This document shows positions 18,838-28,486 of a DNA stretch of 64,000 nt, one piece after another. Each line of letters begins with the position of its first letter. The first letter of the stretch is position 1. The DNA is from Burkholderiaceae bacterium. GTDB lineage: Bacteria > Pseudomonadota > Gammaproteobacteria > Burkholderiales > Burkholderiaceae_C. Under the pieces are notes generated by a model. It did not search any database, was not told the origin of the DNA, and saw only the letters and a program-made list of their open reading frames with translations. The DNA is taken from contig JACKLN010000006.1 in NCBI GenBank assembly GCA_024235855.1, positions 186,001-250,000 on the forward strand. Reading direction: 5' to 3'. Made by a program: the position numbers and the translations under genes.

Positions 18838-18967
18838 GGACTGGATGACTCGTGCAAGGCTGCGCGGGACGGCGCGAGCGGGTTCCAACGATGCCTTGCA
18901 TCAGGCGCAAAACCCGCAAGGCGCGGGCCTGGCGGGCTGGAGGGCCCCCAACGGGCCCGGAATCATT

Positions 18968-19043
18968 TGGCAGGGGCGGAGGGAATCGAACCCCCGACCT
19001 TCGGTTTTGGAAACCGGCGCTCTACCAATTGAGCTACACCCCT
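18968..19043 (-). tRNA. tRNA-Trp (CCA)
   Basis: A 76-nt cloverleaf on the minus strand with acceptor AGGGGTG/CGCCCCT, D-arm AGCTCAATTGGTAGAGC, anticodon loop TTTCCAAAA (anticodon CCA), T-arm GGGGGTTCGATTCCCTC and an encoded 3' CCA. It lies 12 bases downstream of tuf copy 2 and 130 upstream of secE, so it is probably cut from a long primary transcript. Confidence 0.97.
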
Positions 19044-19055
19044 GCGGCAAACCTC

Positions 19056-20246
<1,191 letters not shown>

Positions 20247-20297
20247 GTCAGCGCTCCTGGCTCGTCAAGAGAAGAGAAGATGTTGCCGAAAGATCGA

Positions 20298-20372
<75 letters not shown>

Positions 20373-20421
20373 ATCGATACGGGTCTGACGACGCTGCGCA
20401 TCGGCAAACCGGTATCGAGGC

Positions 20422-20495
20422 TGGAGCGGGAGACGGGAATCGAACCCGCGTCATTAGCTTGGAAGGCTAAGGTTCTGCCATTGAACTACTCCCGC
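20422..20495 (-). tRNA. tRNA-Gly (TCC)
   Basis: A 74-nt cloverleaf with acceptor GCGGGAG/CTCCCGC, D-arm AGTTCAATGGCAGAACC, anticodon loop CCTTCCAAG (anticodon TCC), T-loop GGTTCGATTCC and encoded CCA. Middle tRNA of the Tyr-Gly-Thr cluster. Confidence 0.97.
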
Positions 20496-20552
20496 AGCCT
20501 TCCAACTCCGCCACCACCGGCACCCCACGGGAAGGTGGCCTGCGGTGTTCTC

Positions 20553-20638
20553 TGGTGGAGGAGGCTGGATTCGAACCAGCGTAGGCGTAAGCCAACAGAT
20601 TTACAGTCTGCCCCCTTTAGCCACTCGGGCACCCCTCC
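20553..20638 (-). tRNA. tRNA-Tyr (GTA)
   Basis: An 86-nt class II tRNA with acceptor GGAGGGG/CTCCTCC, anticodon loop ACTGTAAAT (anticodon GTA), a long variable arm (GGCTTACGCC), T-loop GGTTCGAATCC and encoded CCA. It is the first gene of the tRNA-tuf-secE-nusG transcription block. Confidence 0.97.
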
Positions 20639-20650
20639 GGAGAGCCTGCG

Positions 20651-20683
20651 AGTATAGCACGGCAATCACGGCGCGCCAGTCAA
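20651..20683 (-). promoter_or_regulatory. Possible promoter of the tRNA-tuf operon
   Basis: A perfect-looking -10 TATACT (20651-20656, minus strand) lies 12 bases before the tRNA-Tyr 5' end. The nearest -35-like hexamer, TTGACT (20678-20683), is 21 bases away, longer than the usual 16-18. The element overlaps the last codons of ung. The -10 call is fair, the -35 weak. Confidence 0.45.
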
Positions 20684-21343
20684 GGCCCACCAGTCGATCC
20701 GGTCGGCCGTGGCCTGGAAGTGGCTGCCGTCGACCATGAACTCGCGGCGGATGTCGTGCGACGGGTGCCGCGTGCGGAAGACCGGCACGCCGGGTGCCGT
20801 CGGGCAGGCGGCATCGAAGAAGCCGTTCGCGGGCTTGCCCCAGAGCAGGAAGGCCGGCGGCCGCTCGCGCCCAGACAGGTGCTGAACAATCTGCGAAGTG
20901 AGCACCTGCCATCCACAGTCCAGATGGGCCCCGGCACGGCCGACCTCCACCGTCAGTGTCGGGTTCAGCAGCAGCACGCCCTGCTCGGCCCAGGCGTCGA
21001 GCTTCCACGTGGCAGGCGGGATCCAGCCTGGTCGATCCGCGGCCAGGACCTGGAAGATGCGGCGCAGCGAATGCGGCCGGCCGTGCCCCGCGGAGAAGGC
21101 CAGGCCATCGGCATGACCCGGCTTCGGGTAGGGGTCCTGGCCGAACACCACGACGCGGGCCGCCTCGGGCGGCACCAGACGCATCGCGCGAAAGGGGTCG
21201 GCCGGCGCGATCTCGCGGGCGCCCGAGGCCGCGCGAACGCGGTCGATCACGGCCCGCTCAGCCGCCGGCGTCCAGCCCGGCAGCACGGCACGCCAGGCCG
21301 CAGGCAGCGTGGCGAACGCTGCCGGCAGGTCGTCGGCCGTCAC
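20666..21343 (-). CDS. ung: Uracil-DNA glycosylase, family 1, with altered motifs
   Basis: Removes uracil from DNA in base-excision repair; 225 aa, near family length. The water-activating loop is GQDPYP (Asp70, Tyr72), where family 1 normally has GQDPYH, followed by the recognisable GLAFS. The uracil-binding Asn lies in LLLNPTLTV (Asn127). The catalytic His193 is in RHPSHD, where the family consensus is HPSPLS, so the minor-groove intercalating Leu is replaced (Asp197 at that position). Family membership is clear. The two altered motifs suggest a distinct subgroup or changed specificity. It overlaps trpC by 4 bases at the end of the trp operon. Confidence 0.85.
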   Translation of the reverse strand: MTADDLPAAFATLPAAWRAVLPGWTPAAERAVIDRVRAASGAREIAPADPFRAMRLVPPEAARVVVFGQDPYPKPGHADGLAFSAGHGRPHSLRRIFQVLAADRPGWIPPATWKLDAWAEQGVLLLNPTLTVEVGRAGAHLDCGWQVLTSQIVQHLSGRERPPAFLLWGKPANGFFDAACPTAPGVPVFRTRHPSHDIRREFMVDGSHFQATADRIDWWALTGAP

Positions 21344-22128
21344 GCGAACAGGTCCGCGAGTGCGGCGCCGGGGTCGGGCGCACGCATGAACGCCTCGCCC
21401 ACCAGGAAAGCGTGCACGCCAGCGTCGCGCATGCGGCGCACATCCTCGCGCCCGAGGATGCCCGACTCGGTGACCAGCAGGCGGTCCGCCGGCACCTGCG
21501 GCAGCAGGTCCAGCGTGGTCTGCAGTGTGACGTCGAAGGTGCGCAGGTTGCGGTTGTTGATGCCCACCAGCGGCGTCTTCAGCCGCAGCGCACGGTCGAG
21601 TTCGGCACCGTCGTGCACCTCCACCAGCACGTCCATGCCCAGCGCCAGCGCCGTGGCTTCCAGGTCGGCCATCAGGGCATCGTCCAGGCAGGCGGCGATC
21701 AGCAGGATGCAGTCGGCCCCCAGCGCGCGGGCCTCCACCACCTGGTAGGCATCGACCATGAAGTCCTTGCGCAGCACCGGCAATGCGCAGGCCTCGCGCG
21801 CCTGCTGCAGGTAGGCGGCCGCACCCTGGAAGAAGCGTTCGTCGGTCAGCACGCTGAGGCAGGCGGCGCCGTGCGCCGCGTAGCTGGCCGCGATCTCGGC
21901 CGGCACGAAGTGCTCGCGCAGCACGCCCTTGCTGGGGCTGGCCTTCTTGACCTCGGCGATCACGCCAGCGCCACCAGCAGCGATCTTCCCGCGCAGGGCC
22001 GCGACGAAGCCACGCACGTCACGCCGCGCCTCGGCCTCGGAACGCCAGCTCTCGAACGACCGCAGCGCGCGGCCCGCCGCGATCTCCTCTCGCTTGACGG
22101 CGACGATCTTCTGCAGGATGTCGCTCAT
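21340..22128 (-). CDS. trpC: Indole-3-glycerol phosphate synthase
   Basis: Converts carboxyphenylamino-deoxyribulose phosphate to indole-3-glycerol phosphate in tryptophan synthesis. The 262-aa TIM barrel begins MSDILQKIVAVKREEIA and contains VIAEVKKASPSKGVLREHF, the catalytic LRKDFMVDAYQ, LVEVHDGAELDRAL and VGINNRNLRTF segments. It is monofunctional, without a fused PRAI domain. It lies 4 bases after trpD and overlaps ung by 4. Confidence 0.97.
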   Translation of the reverse strand: MSDILQKIVAVKREEIAAGRALRSFESWRSEAEARRDVRGFVAALRGKIAAGGAGVIAEVKKASPSKGVLREHFVPAEIAASYAAHGAACLSVLTDERFFQGAAAYLQQAREACALPVLRKDFMVDAYQVVEARALGADCILLIAACLDDALMADLEATALALGMDVLVEVHDGAELDRALRLKTPLVGINNRNLRTFDVTLQTTLDLLPQVPADRLLVTESGILGREDVRRMRDAGVHAFLVGEAFMRAPDPGAALADLFA

Positions 22129-22132
22129 CGCA

Positions 22133-23170
22133 TCAACCCGCCGGGCGGAAGCGGTTGCTGACCTTGACGTACTGGCTCAGCTTGGCCGCCGCCTGGCCCG
22201 ACGACACCGCCTCGCGTGCGCGCTTGACACCCTCGGTCACGCTGGCCGCGACGCCGGCGCAGTACAGCGCCGCCCCGGCGTTGAGCAGCACGATGTCGCG
22301 CACGGGCCCATCTTCATCGGCCAGCGCGCGCTGGATGCACTGCACCGACTCTTCCTTGTTGGCCACCTTGAGCACGCGGCTGTCGTACACGGGCAGGCCG
22401 AAGTCGCTCGGGTGGACAACGTATTCCTTCACCTCGCCGTCCTTGAGCTCGCCCACCAGCGTCTCGCCCGACAGCGAGACCTCGTCCATGCCGTTCATGC
22501 CGTAGACCACCATCACGTGCTCGCTGCCCAGACGCTGCAGCACGCGCACCTGGATGCCCACCAAGTCAGGGTGGAACACGCCCAGCAGCTGGTTGGGCGC
22601 ATTGGCCGGGTTGGTCAGCGGCCCCAGGATGTTGAAGATCGTCCGCACGCCCAGTTCCTTGCGCACCGGCGCGGCGTGTTTCATCGCCGCGTGGTGGTTG
22701 GGCGCAAACATGTAGCCGATGCCGGTCTCGGCCAGGCAGGTGGCCACCTGCTCCGGCGCCAGACCGATGTACGCCCCCAGCGCCTCCATCACATCGGCCG
22801 AGCCGGAGGTGCTCGACACGCTGCGCCCGGCATGCTTGGCCACCCGCGCGCCCGCCGCCGCGGCGACGAACATCGACGCGGTGGAGATGTTGAAGGTGTG
22901 CGACCCGTCTCCCCCGGTGCCCACGATGTCCACCAGGTGCGTGCGGTCGGCCACCGGCACGGGCGTGGCGAACTCGCGCATCACCTGCGCCGCCGCCGCG
23001 ATCTCGCCCACCGTTTCCTTCTTCACCCGCAGGCCCATGGCCAGCGCGGCGATCATCACCGGCGACATCTCGCCGCTCATGATGCGGCGCATCAGCGCCA
23101 GCATCTCGTCGTGAAAGATCTCGCGGTGCTCGATGACGCGGGTCAGGGCTTCGGTGTTGGTGATCGGCAT
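22133..23170 (-). CDS. trpD: Anthranilate phosphoribosyltransferase
   Basis: Transfers phosphoribose to anthranilate, the second committed step of tryptophan synthesis; 345 aa. PRPP-binding DIVGTGGDGSHTFNIST lies near residue 81, KHAGRSVSSTSGSADVMEAL near 112, and the anthranilate-site region HHAAMKHAAPVRKELGVRTI follows. The ATG at 23170 (MPITNTEALT) lies 17 bases after the trpG stop and fits the family. Confidence 0.97.
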   Translation of the reverse strand: MPITNTEALTRVIEHREIFHDEMLALMRRIMSGEMSPVMIAALAMGLRVKKETVGEIAAAAQVMREFATPVPVADRTHLVDIVGTGGDGSHTFNISTASMFVAAAAGARVAKHAGRSVSSTSGSADVMEALGAYIGLAPEQVATCLAETGIGYMFAPNHHAAMKHAAPVRKELGVRTIFNILGPLTNPANAPNQLLGVFHPDLVGIQVRVLQRLGSEHVMVVYGMNGMDEVSLSGETLVGELKDGEVKEYVVHPSDFGLPVYDSRVLKVANKEESVQCIQRALADEDGPVRDIVLLNAGAALYCAGVAASVTEGVKRAREAVSSGQAAAKLSQYVKVSNRFRPAG

Positions 23171-23187
23171 GCTCGTCTCCTCGGGGC

Positions 23188-23781
23188 TCAATGCGCGGCG
23201 CGACCCATGCGCAGGAAGTTGCGCAGCATCGCGTGGCCGTGTTCGGACAGGATGGATTCCGGATGGAACTGAACGCCTTCCAGCGGCGCCGGCCCGCCGG
23301 CCAGCGCGCGGTGGCGCACACCCATGATCTCGCCATCGGCGGTGCTCGATGTCACCTCCAGCGCCTCCGGCAGCGTCTCGCGCTCGATGGCCAGCGAGTG
23401 GTAGCGCACCACGCTGAAGTGCGACGGCAGGCCCTCGTAGACGCCCCGGCCGTCGGCCGTAATGGTGTCGGTCTTGCCGTGCATCTGCACCTTGGCGCGG
23501 ATCACACGCCCGCCCAACGCGGCGCCGATGGCCTGGTGCCCCAGGCACACGCCCAGGATCGGCAGCCGGCCCTGAAAGTGGCGGATCGCGTCGATGCAGA
23601 TGCCGGCCTCGGCCGGTGAGCAGGGCCCCGGCGACAGCACCAGGTGGTCGGGCTTCCGCGCCTCGATGCCGGGTAGGTCGATCTGGTCGTTGCGCACGAC
23701 GGTCACTTCCGCGCCCAGCTCGCCGAAGTACTGCACCAGGTTGAAGGTGAAGCTGTCGTAGTTGTCGATCATCAGCAGCAT
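23188..23781 (-). CDS. trpG: Anthranilate synthase glutamine amidotransferase component
   Basis: Class I glutamine amidotransferase subunit supplying ammonia to TrpE; 197 aa. It begins MLLMIDNYDSFTFNLVQYF. The nucleophile Cys is in LGVCLGHQAIG (~residue 83), and the His-Glu pair is in GVQFHPESI. The ATG at 23781 lies 2 bases after the trpE stop, implying translational coupling; the internal Met of MIDNYDSF is an alternative start. Equivalent enzymes often also serve folate synthesis as PabA. Confidence 0.96.
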   Translation of the reverse strand: MLLMIDNYDSFTFNLVQYFGELGAEVTVVRNDQIDLPGIEARKPDHLVLSPGPCSPAEAGICIDAIRHFQGRLPILGVCLGHQAIGAALGGRVIRAKVQMHGKTDTITADGRGVYEGLPSHFSVVRYHSLAIERETLPEALEVTSSTADGEIMGVRHRALAGGPAPLEGVQFHPESILSEHGHAMLRNFLRMGRAAH

Positions 23782-23783
23782 GA

Positions 23784-25259
23784 TCAGAACCCCTCTTCCA
23801 CCAGTTCCGCCGCGCGGATGAGCGCCCTCGCCTTCTGCTCGGTCTCCTTCCACTCCAGTTCCGGCACCGAGTCGGCCACCACGCCGGCGGCGGCCTGCAC
23901 GTACAGGGTCTGCTTCTGCACGATGCCGGTGCGGATGGCGATCGCCAGGTCCATGTCGCCGGCAAAGCTCAGGTAGCCGCAGGCGCCGCCGTAGATGCCG
24001 CGCTTGACAGGCTCGAGCTCGTCGATGATCTCCATCGCCCGGATCTTGGGCGCGCCGCTCAGGGTGCCGGCCGGGAACGTGGCCTTGAGCACGTCCAGGT
24101 TCGTCAGGCCTTCGGCCAGCAGGCCCTCGACGTTGCTGACGATGTGCATCACGTGCGAATAGCGCTCCACCGCGAAGGCTTCCGTGACCTTCACGCTGCC
24201 GGTCTTCGCGATGCGCCCGATGTCGTTTCGCGCCAGGTCGATCAGCATCAGGTGCTCGGCGCGCTCCTTCGGGTCGGCCTGCAATTCGGCCGACAGTTCG
24301 GCATCGCGCTCCGGGGTGGTCCCGCGCGGGCGCGTGCCGGCCAGCGGGCGGATCGTGACCTTGGGGCCCTCGGGCGACTGCTCCTGGCGCACCAGGATCT
24401 CCGGGCTGGCGCCCACGATCTGGAAATCGCCCAGATCGTAGAAGTACATGTACGGCGACGGGTTCAGCGAGCGCAGCGCACGGTACAGGCTCAGCGGGCT
24501 CTCGGTGTAGCGCTTGCGCAGCCGCTGGCCGATGACCACCTGCATGCAGTCGCCCGCGGCGATGTACTCCTTGGCGCGGCGCACGGCGGCTTCCAGCTGT
24601 TCGCGCGACGTCTCGCGCTCCACGGCGTAGCTGGCCCCGCGCTTGACCGCCGGCGCGGTGACGCTGTAGCGCAGCTTGTCGGTCAGTTCCGCCAGCCGCC
24701 GCTTGCCGCGGAAGTAGGCCTCCGGCTGCCCCGGGTCGGCCCAGACGATCAGGTACAGACGACCGCTGAGGTTGTCGATGACCGCCAGCTCCTCGGTCTG
24801 CAGCAGCAGGATGTCGGGCGTGTCCAGGCCGCCTGTCTTCTGCGTCTTCGCCAGCCGCGGCTCGATGAAGCGCACCGCGTCGTAGCCGAAGTAACCCGCC
24901 AGCCCACCACAGAAGCGCGGCAGCCCCGGGCGCAGTGCCGGCTTGAAGCGCCGCTGGTAGGCGGCAATGAAGTCCAGCGGGTTGCCCTCGTCGCGTTCGA
25001 CGACGCGGCCATCGGTCACCACCTCGGACACGAACCCGGTGGCGCGCAGCAGCGTGCGGGCCGGCAGGCCGATGAAGGAGTAGCGGCCGAATCGTTCACC
25101 GCCGACGACGGACTCGAGCAGGAAACTGTGGGGCTGCCCGCCCGCCAGCTTGAGGTACAGCGACAGCGGCGTCTCGAGGTCGGCAAAGGCCTCGGCAATG
25201 AGCGGGATGCGGTTGTGGCCCTGCGCGGCAAGGCTCTGGAATTCGAGTTCGGTGATCAT
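23784..25259 (-). CDS. trpE: Anthranilate synthase component I
   Basis: Chorismate-to-anthranilate catalytic subunit, 491 aa. The N-terminal LLES motif (HSFLLESVVGGERFGRYSF, ~residue 45) belongs to the tryptophan feedback site. The chorismate-binding domain contains IRPLAGTRPRG, LIDLARNDIGR, FPAGTLSGAPK and GACGYLSFAGDMD. The start at 25259 (MITELEFQSL) is the family start; a slightly longer reading is possible. First structural gene of the operon, preceded by the trpL leader. Confidence 0.97.
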   Translation of the reverse strand: MITELEFQSLAAQGHNRIPLIAEAFADLETPLSLYLKLAGGQPHSFLLESVVGGERFGRYSFIGLPARTLLRATGFVSEVVTDGRVVERDEGNPLDFIAAYQRRFKPALRPGLPRFCGGLAGYFGYDAVRFIEPRLAKTQKTGGLDTPDILLLQTEELAVIDNLSGRLYLIVWADPGQPEAYFRGKRRLAELTDKLRYSVTAPAVKRGASYAVERETSREQLEAAVRRAKEYIAAGDCMQVVIGQRLRKRYTESPLSLYRALRSLNPSPYMYFYDLGDFQIVGASPEILVRQEQSPEGPKVTIRPLAGTRPRGTTPERDAELSAELQADPKERAEHLMLIDLARNDIGRIAKTGSVKVTEAFAVERYSHVMHIVSNVEGLLAEGLTNLDVLKATFPAGTLSGAPKIRAMEIIDELEPVKRGIYGGACGYLSFAGDMDLAIAIRTGIVQKQTLYVQAAAGVVADSVPELEWKETEQKARALIRAAELVEEGF

Positions 25260-25358
25260 CGGTCGGGTCCTCGGGCCACCCACGGGGGTGCGCCTGGCGT
25301 TCAGAGGGCCGGCCGGGGCGCCCGGGCAGGATGCCGGAGAGGACCGCGGCGGCGTGGT
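25260..25358 (-). promoter_or_regulatory. trpE attenuator region downstream of trpL
   Basis: Between the trpL stop and the trpE ATG the RNA can form a 5-bp CCGGG/CCCGG stem with a 3-nt loop and an enclosing GGTCCTC/GAGGACC pair (25266-25272 with 25339-25345). TGGCGT within the leader Trp codons can also pair with ACGCCA in this region. These are the alternative pairings expected of an attenuator, but I see no U-tract, so classical intrinsic termination is doubtful. Rho-dependent or translational control is an alternative. Confidence 0.45.
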
Positions 25359-25439
25359 TCAGGCAGACAGGAGCCAGCGACGCCAGGGCCAGGCTCCCCG
25401 GTCGTGTGACCCGTTGCTCAGAACACGCGCGATGAACAT
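25359..25439 (-). CDS. trpL: trp operon leader peptide
   Basis: A 26-codon ORF whose product is MFIARVLSNGSHDRGAWPWR followed by RWLLSA, with Trp at positions 17, 19 and 22. Three UGG codons in six, directly upstream of trpE on the same strand, are the hallmark of a trp attenuation leader. The UGG codons lie inside a stem formed by GGAGCC and GGCTCC (25370-25397), equivalent to attenuator segments 1 and 2. There is no Shine-Dalgarno. A -10-like TACACT ends 7 bases before the ATG, so the transcript could begin at or next to the start codon, as reported for leaderless trpL in some alphaproteobacteria. Confidence 0.8.
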   Translation of the reverse strand: MFIARVLSNGSHDRGAWPWRRWLLSA

Positions 25440-25446
25440 GCGTCGG

Positions 25447-25477
25447 AGTGTAGCCCAGGGCCCATGAGCCCCGACAA
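25447..25477 (-). promoter_or_regulatory. Probable trp operon promoter
   Basis: -10 TACACT (25447-25452) on the minus strand, with a possible -35 TTGTCG (25472-25477) at a 19-base spacing. If used, +1 would fall at or beside the trpL ATG. The -10 is reasonable; the -35 spacing is long. Confidence 0.45.
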
Positions 25478-25556
25478 TACGCGCCGCGCCCGATCGGCGC
25501 CCACCCCGCACGGCCCGCCCTACCGGTGGCCACGCCCGCTTCCTCGAGGACTCACC

Positions 25557-26177
25557 ATGTTCCGCGCCATTGTTCCCGCCCTGGGCTCGCTGATCGGCCT
25601 GTTGATCGGCCTGCTGGCCACCCAGCCCGCGGCGGCCGCCGTCGTCTCCGGCGTCGACTACCCGGAGCGCCTCACGGTGGCCGGCCAGCCCCTGGTGCTC
25701 AACGGCGCCGGCATCCGCTATCGCTTCGTCGTCAAGGTCTACACCGCCGGCCTCTACCTGCCGGCCAAGGCCACCACGGCGGAGCAGGCCCTGGCCATGC
25801 CCGGCGCCAAGCGGCTGCACATCCAGATGCTGCGCGACATCGACGGCAACACGCTGGGCCGGCTGTTCACGCGCGGCATGGAGGACAACTCCACGCGCGC
25901 GCAGTTCGCCAAGGCCATTCCGGGCACGCTGCAGCTCTCGGAACTGTTCGTGGCCAAGAAGAACCTCAAGGCGGGCGAGCACTTCTCGGTGGAGTACCGG
26001 CCCGGCACCGGCACCCAGGTGCTGGTCAACGGCCAGGCCATGGGCAAGCCCATCGTCGAGCCCGAGTTCTTCGCCGCGATGATGCGCATCTGGCTGGGCG
26101 ACAAGCCGGCCGACGACACGCTGAAGGACCAGCTGCTGGGCAAGCCGGTGGAAGCGCAGCCCGGCCAGATCAACTGA
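25557..26177 (+). CDS. Exported chalcone-isomerase-like protein
   Basis: A 206-aa protein with a clear Sec signal peptide (MFRAIVPALGSLIGLLIGLL ... AAAA, cleavage near residue 28). It is followed by a chalcone-isomerase-like fold (Chalcone_3 type): VKVYTAGLYLPAKATT, LHIQMLRDID and VEYRPGTGTQVLVNG. In bacteria these are periplasmic proteins of unknown function, probably ligand binding rather than flavonoid catalysis. The start with GAGGA 7 bases upstream was preferred over an in-frame extension. It is transcribed away from trpL. Confidence 0.85.
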   Translation: MFRAIVPALGSLIGLLIGLLATQPAAAAVVSGVDYPERLTVAGQPLVLNGAGIRYRFVVKVYTAGLYLPAKATTAEQALAMPGAKRLHIQMLRDIDGNTLGRLFTRGMEDNSTRAQFAKAIPGTLQLSELFVAKKNLKAGEHFSVEYRPGTGTQVLVNGQAMGKPIVEPEFFAAMMRIWLGDKPADDTLKDQLLGKPVEAQPGQIN

Positions 26178-26198
26178 CGGCGGGCCGGCAAGGCGCCG

Positions 26199-27080
26199 TC
26201 ACTCGCGGGCCGCCAGCAGCGCGGCGCCGACGATCAGCGTGCCGCCGGCCACCAGCCGCAGGTCCAGCGTGCCGGCACCCAGCGCCACCGCGGACGCCGA
26301 CGCGAAGAACACCTCGCTGACCATGACCACCGCCGTGGCGTTCGCCGGCAGGCGGGCCGCGCCATACTGCAGGGCCAGGTTGGCCGCCAGGAACCACGCG
26401 GCCAGGGCCAGCGCGGGCAGCGTCCAGCCCCAGGCCGGCGCCGGCAGCGCCGGCACCACACCCTGCACGGCCAGCGCCGCAGCCAGGCCGCCGGCCACCA
26501 CCGTGCCGCCGCTGAACATGGCCAGCGCCCGGGCGGCATCCGACCGATGCGCCTCGCGCCGCAGCATCACGTTGTTGAGGGCGAAGCTGAAGCCACCGAG
26601 CACGCCCAGCCATTCCGCCGTGCTGCGCGGCACCGGCCAGCCGCCGCCCTCGGCGGGCCACAGCACGATGGCGGCGCCGGCCAGCGCCATCGCCACGCGC
26701 GCACCGGCCAACGCCGTCAGGCGCTCGCCCAGCAACGCCCGGGCCAGCAGCACGGCCCACAACGGCATCAGGTAGAACAGCAGCACCACGCGCACGACGT
26801 CGCCGATGGTCACCGCCCAGTTGAAGCTGGCGTTGGTCGTACCTGATGCGATCACCAGCACCCACAGGCTGGGCGTGCGCAGCAACTCGCGCCAAGCCGC
26901 CGGCCGTGACAGGGTAAGCACGAGCACGGCAATGGCGTAGATCAGCGCCGTGGCCCACAGCGCATGCAGGCCCTGCGCCTGCAGCTGGCGGAACGGCCAC
27001 CACGACACACCCCAGGTGAAGGCGTTGAAGGTCAGCGCGGCGGCCGCCAGGGCCGCCGCCGGGCGGGCCACCGGCGACAT
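26199..27080 (-). CDS. DMT-superfamily (EamA) transporter
   Basis: A 293-aa inner-membrane protein with about ten hydrophobic spans in two EamA-like repeats (NAFTWGVSWWPFRQLQ in the first, GGFSFALNNVMLRREAH in the second) and NATAVVMVSEVFFASASAVAL near the end. Such proteins usually export amino acids or other metabolites; the substrate is unknown. Its ATG overlaps the lplT stop by one base (TGATG), so the two are co-translated. Confidence 0.87.
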   Translation of the reverse strand: MSPVARPAAALAAAALTFNAFTWGVSWWPFRQLQAQGLHALWATALIYAIAVLVLTLSRPAAWRELLRTPSLWVLVIASGTTNASFNWAVTIGDVVRVVLLFYLMPLWAVLLARALLGERLTALAGARVAMALAGAAIVLWPAEGGGWPVPRSTAEWLGVLGGFSFALNNVMLRREAHRSDAARALAMFSGGTVVAGGLAAALAVQGVVPALPAPAWGWTLPALALAAWFLAANLALQYGAARLPANATAVVMVSEVFFASASAVALGAGTLDLRLVAGGTLIVGAALLAARE

Positions 27081-28357
27081 CAGTGGTGGTCCGTGCGGGC
27101 GATCTCGAGCAGGTGCTCGACCTCGGCGCGGTGGGCCTGCAGGTTGTGCCGGTGCCAGCGCCGGATGGCCTCCATCGTGCCCGCGACCGCGAGGCCGAAG
27201 ATGGCGATGGCGCCGAAGGCCGAGAGGCCGAGCTTCGTCATGCCGGCGTAGAAGGCGCCCAGGCCCAGGATGCAGGCCTGCTCGTTGAAGTTCTGCACCG
27301 CGATCGACCGCCCCGCGCCCATCAGGTTGTGGCCACGGTGCTGCAGCAGCGCGTTCATCGGCACGACCAGGAAGCCGCCCAGCGCGCCCACCATCATCAG
27401 GAAGGGTGCGGCCACCGTCACGTCACGGATGGCGATCATCGCGATCACCAGCAGGCCCATGCCGGTGCCCAGCGGGATCACGCGCGTCGCACGGTCGAGC
27501 TTCATCGCCACCGAGGCCACCACGGCGCCCACGGCCGTGCCGATGGCCACCACGCCCACCAGCAGCGAGGCCTCGGACGTGGCATAGCCCAGCGCCGCCG
27601 CCGCCCAGGCCAGCACGATGTAGCGCAGGTTGCCGGCCACGCCCCAGAACAGCGTGGTCGTGGCCAGCGAGATCTGGCCCAGCTTGTCGCGCCACAGGCG
27701 GGCATTGCACTGCTGGAAGTCGCGCAGCAGTTCCAGCAGGTTGCCCGACATCGAGCGCAGCGGCGCTTCGGTGCGCGGGATCTTCAGGTTGAACAGCGCC
27801 GCCACCACGTACAGCCAGACGATCACCGTGATGGCGGCCTGCGCCGGCTGCACGATGCCCAGGTCCACGCCCGGCACGTCCAGCCCCAGCAGCAGCGGCG
27901 CCACCTTGTCGTTGACCAGCGCGCCGCCGACGACCACGCCCAGGATGATGGAGCCGATGGTCAGCCCCTCGATCCAGCCGTTGGCCTTGACCAGCTGCGA
28001 CGGCGGCAGCAGTTCGGTGAGGATGCCGTACTTGGCCGGCGAGTAGGCCGCCGCGCCCAGGCCGACGATGGCGTAGGACAGCAGCGGGTGGCTGCCGAAC
28101 AGCATCATCAGGCAGCCCACTACCTTGATGCTGTTGGAGACCAGCATCACGCGCCCCTTGGGGATGCTGTCGGCGAAGGCGCCGACGAAGGGCGCCAGCA
28201 CCACGTAGAAGAGCGCGAACATCGGCACCAGGGCCGCCCCCTGCCAGGCCGGTGCCTGGGCGCTGCGCAACAGCTCCACGGCGGCGACGAACAGCGCGTT
28301 GTCCGCCAGCGAGCTGAAGAACTGCGCCGACATGATGGTCGAGAAGCCTTTTTTCAT
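27080..28357 (-). CDS. lplT: Lysophospholipid transporter LplT-like MFS protein
   Basis: A 425-aa MFS protein with about twelve spans. The N-terminus MKKGFSTIMSAQFFSSLADN, then VLAPFVGAFADSIPKGRVM and AAYSPAKYGILTELLPPSQL, are typical of LplT, the flippase that returns lysophospholipids to the cytoplasmic leaflet for re-acylation. No aas acyltransferase gene is adjacent. The start at 28357 was chosen from the family N-terminus; the frame stays open far upstream by chance. It is divergent from alr. Confidence 0.88.
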   Translation of the reverse strand: MKKGFSTIMSAQFFSSLADNALFVAAVELLRSAQAPAWQGAALVPMFALFYVVLAPFVGAFADSIPKGRVMLVSNSIKVVGCLMMLFGSHPLLSYAIVGLGAAAYSPAKYGILTELLPPSQLVKANGWIEGLTIGSIILGVVVGGALVNDKVAPLLLGLDVPGVDLGIVQPAQAAITVIVWLYVVAALFNLKIPRTEAPLRSMSGNLLELLRDFQQCNARLWRDKLGQISLATTTLFWGVAGNLRYIVLAWAAAALGYATSEASLLVGVVAIGTAVGAVVASVAMKLDRATRVIPLGTGMGLLVIAMIAIRDVTVAAPFLMMVGALGGFLVVPMNALLQHRGHNLMGAGRSIAVQNFNEQACILGLGAFYAGMTKLGLSAFGAIAIFGLAVAGTMEAIRRWHRHNLQAHRAEVEHLLEIARTDHH

Positions 28358-28486
28358 GCGGACGCGCGGGCTGCGGCGGCGGACCCGACCGGGCCGACGC
28401 GATGTCTCCTGGAGGCTCTCGGGCTCTTGGGGGTTGACGGGCGCGCGGTTTATAGCATGCACCCCGCTGGCAGAATCCGGCGCACG

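Noticed and set aside
18838..18888. Upstream TTG start for secE adding 17 residues
   Set aside because: The extension is non-conserved and Arg-rich. The internal ATG (MSTPAPVE) gives the usual SecE N-terminus and length.
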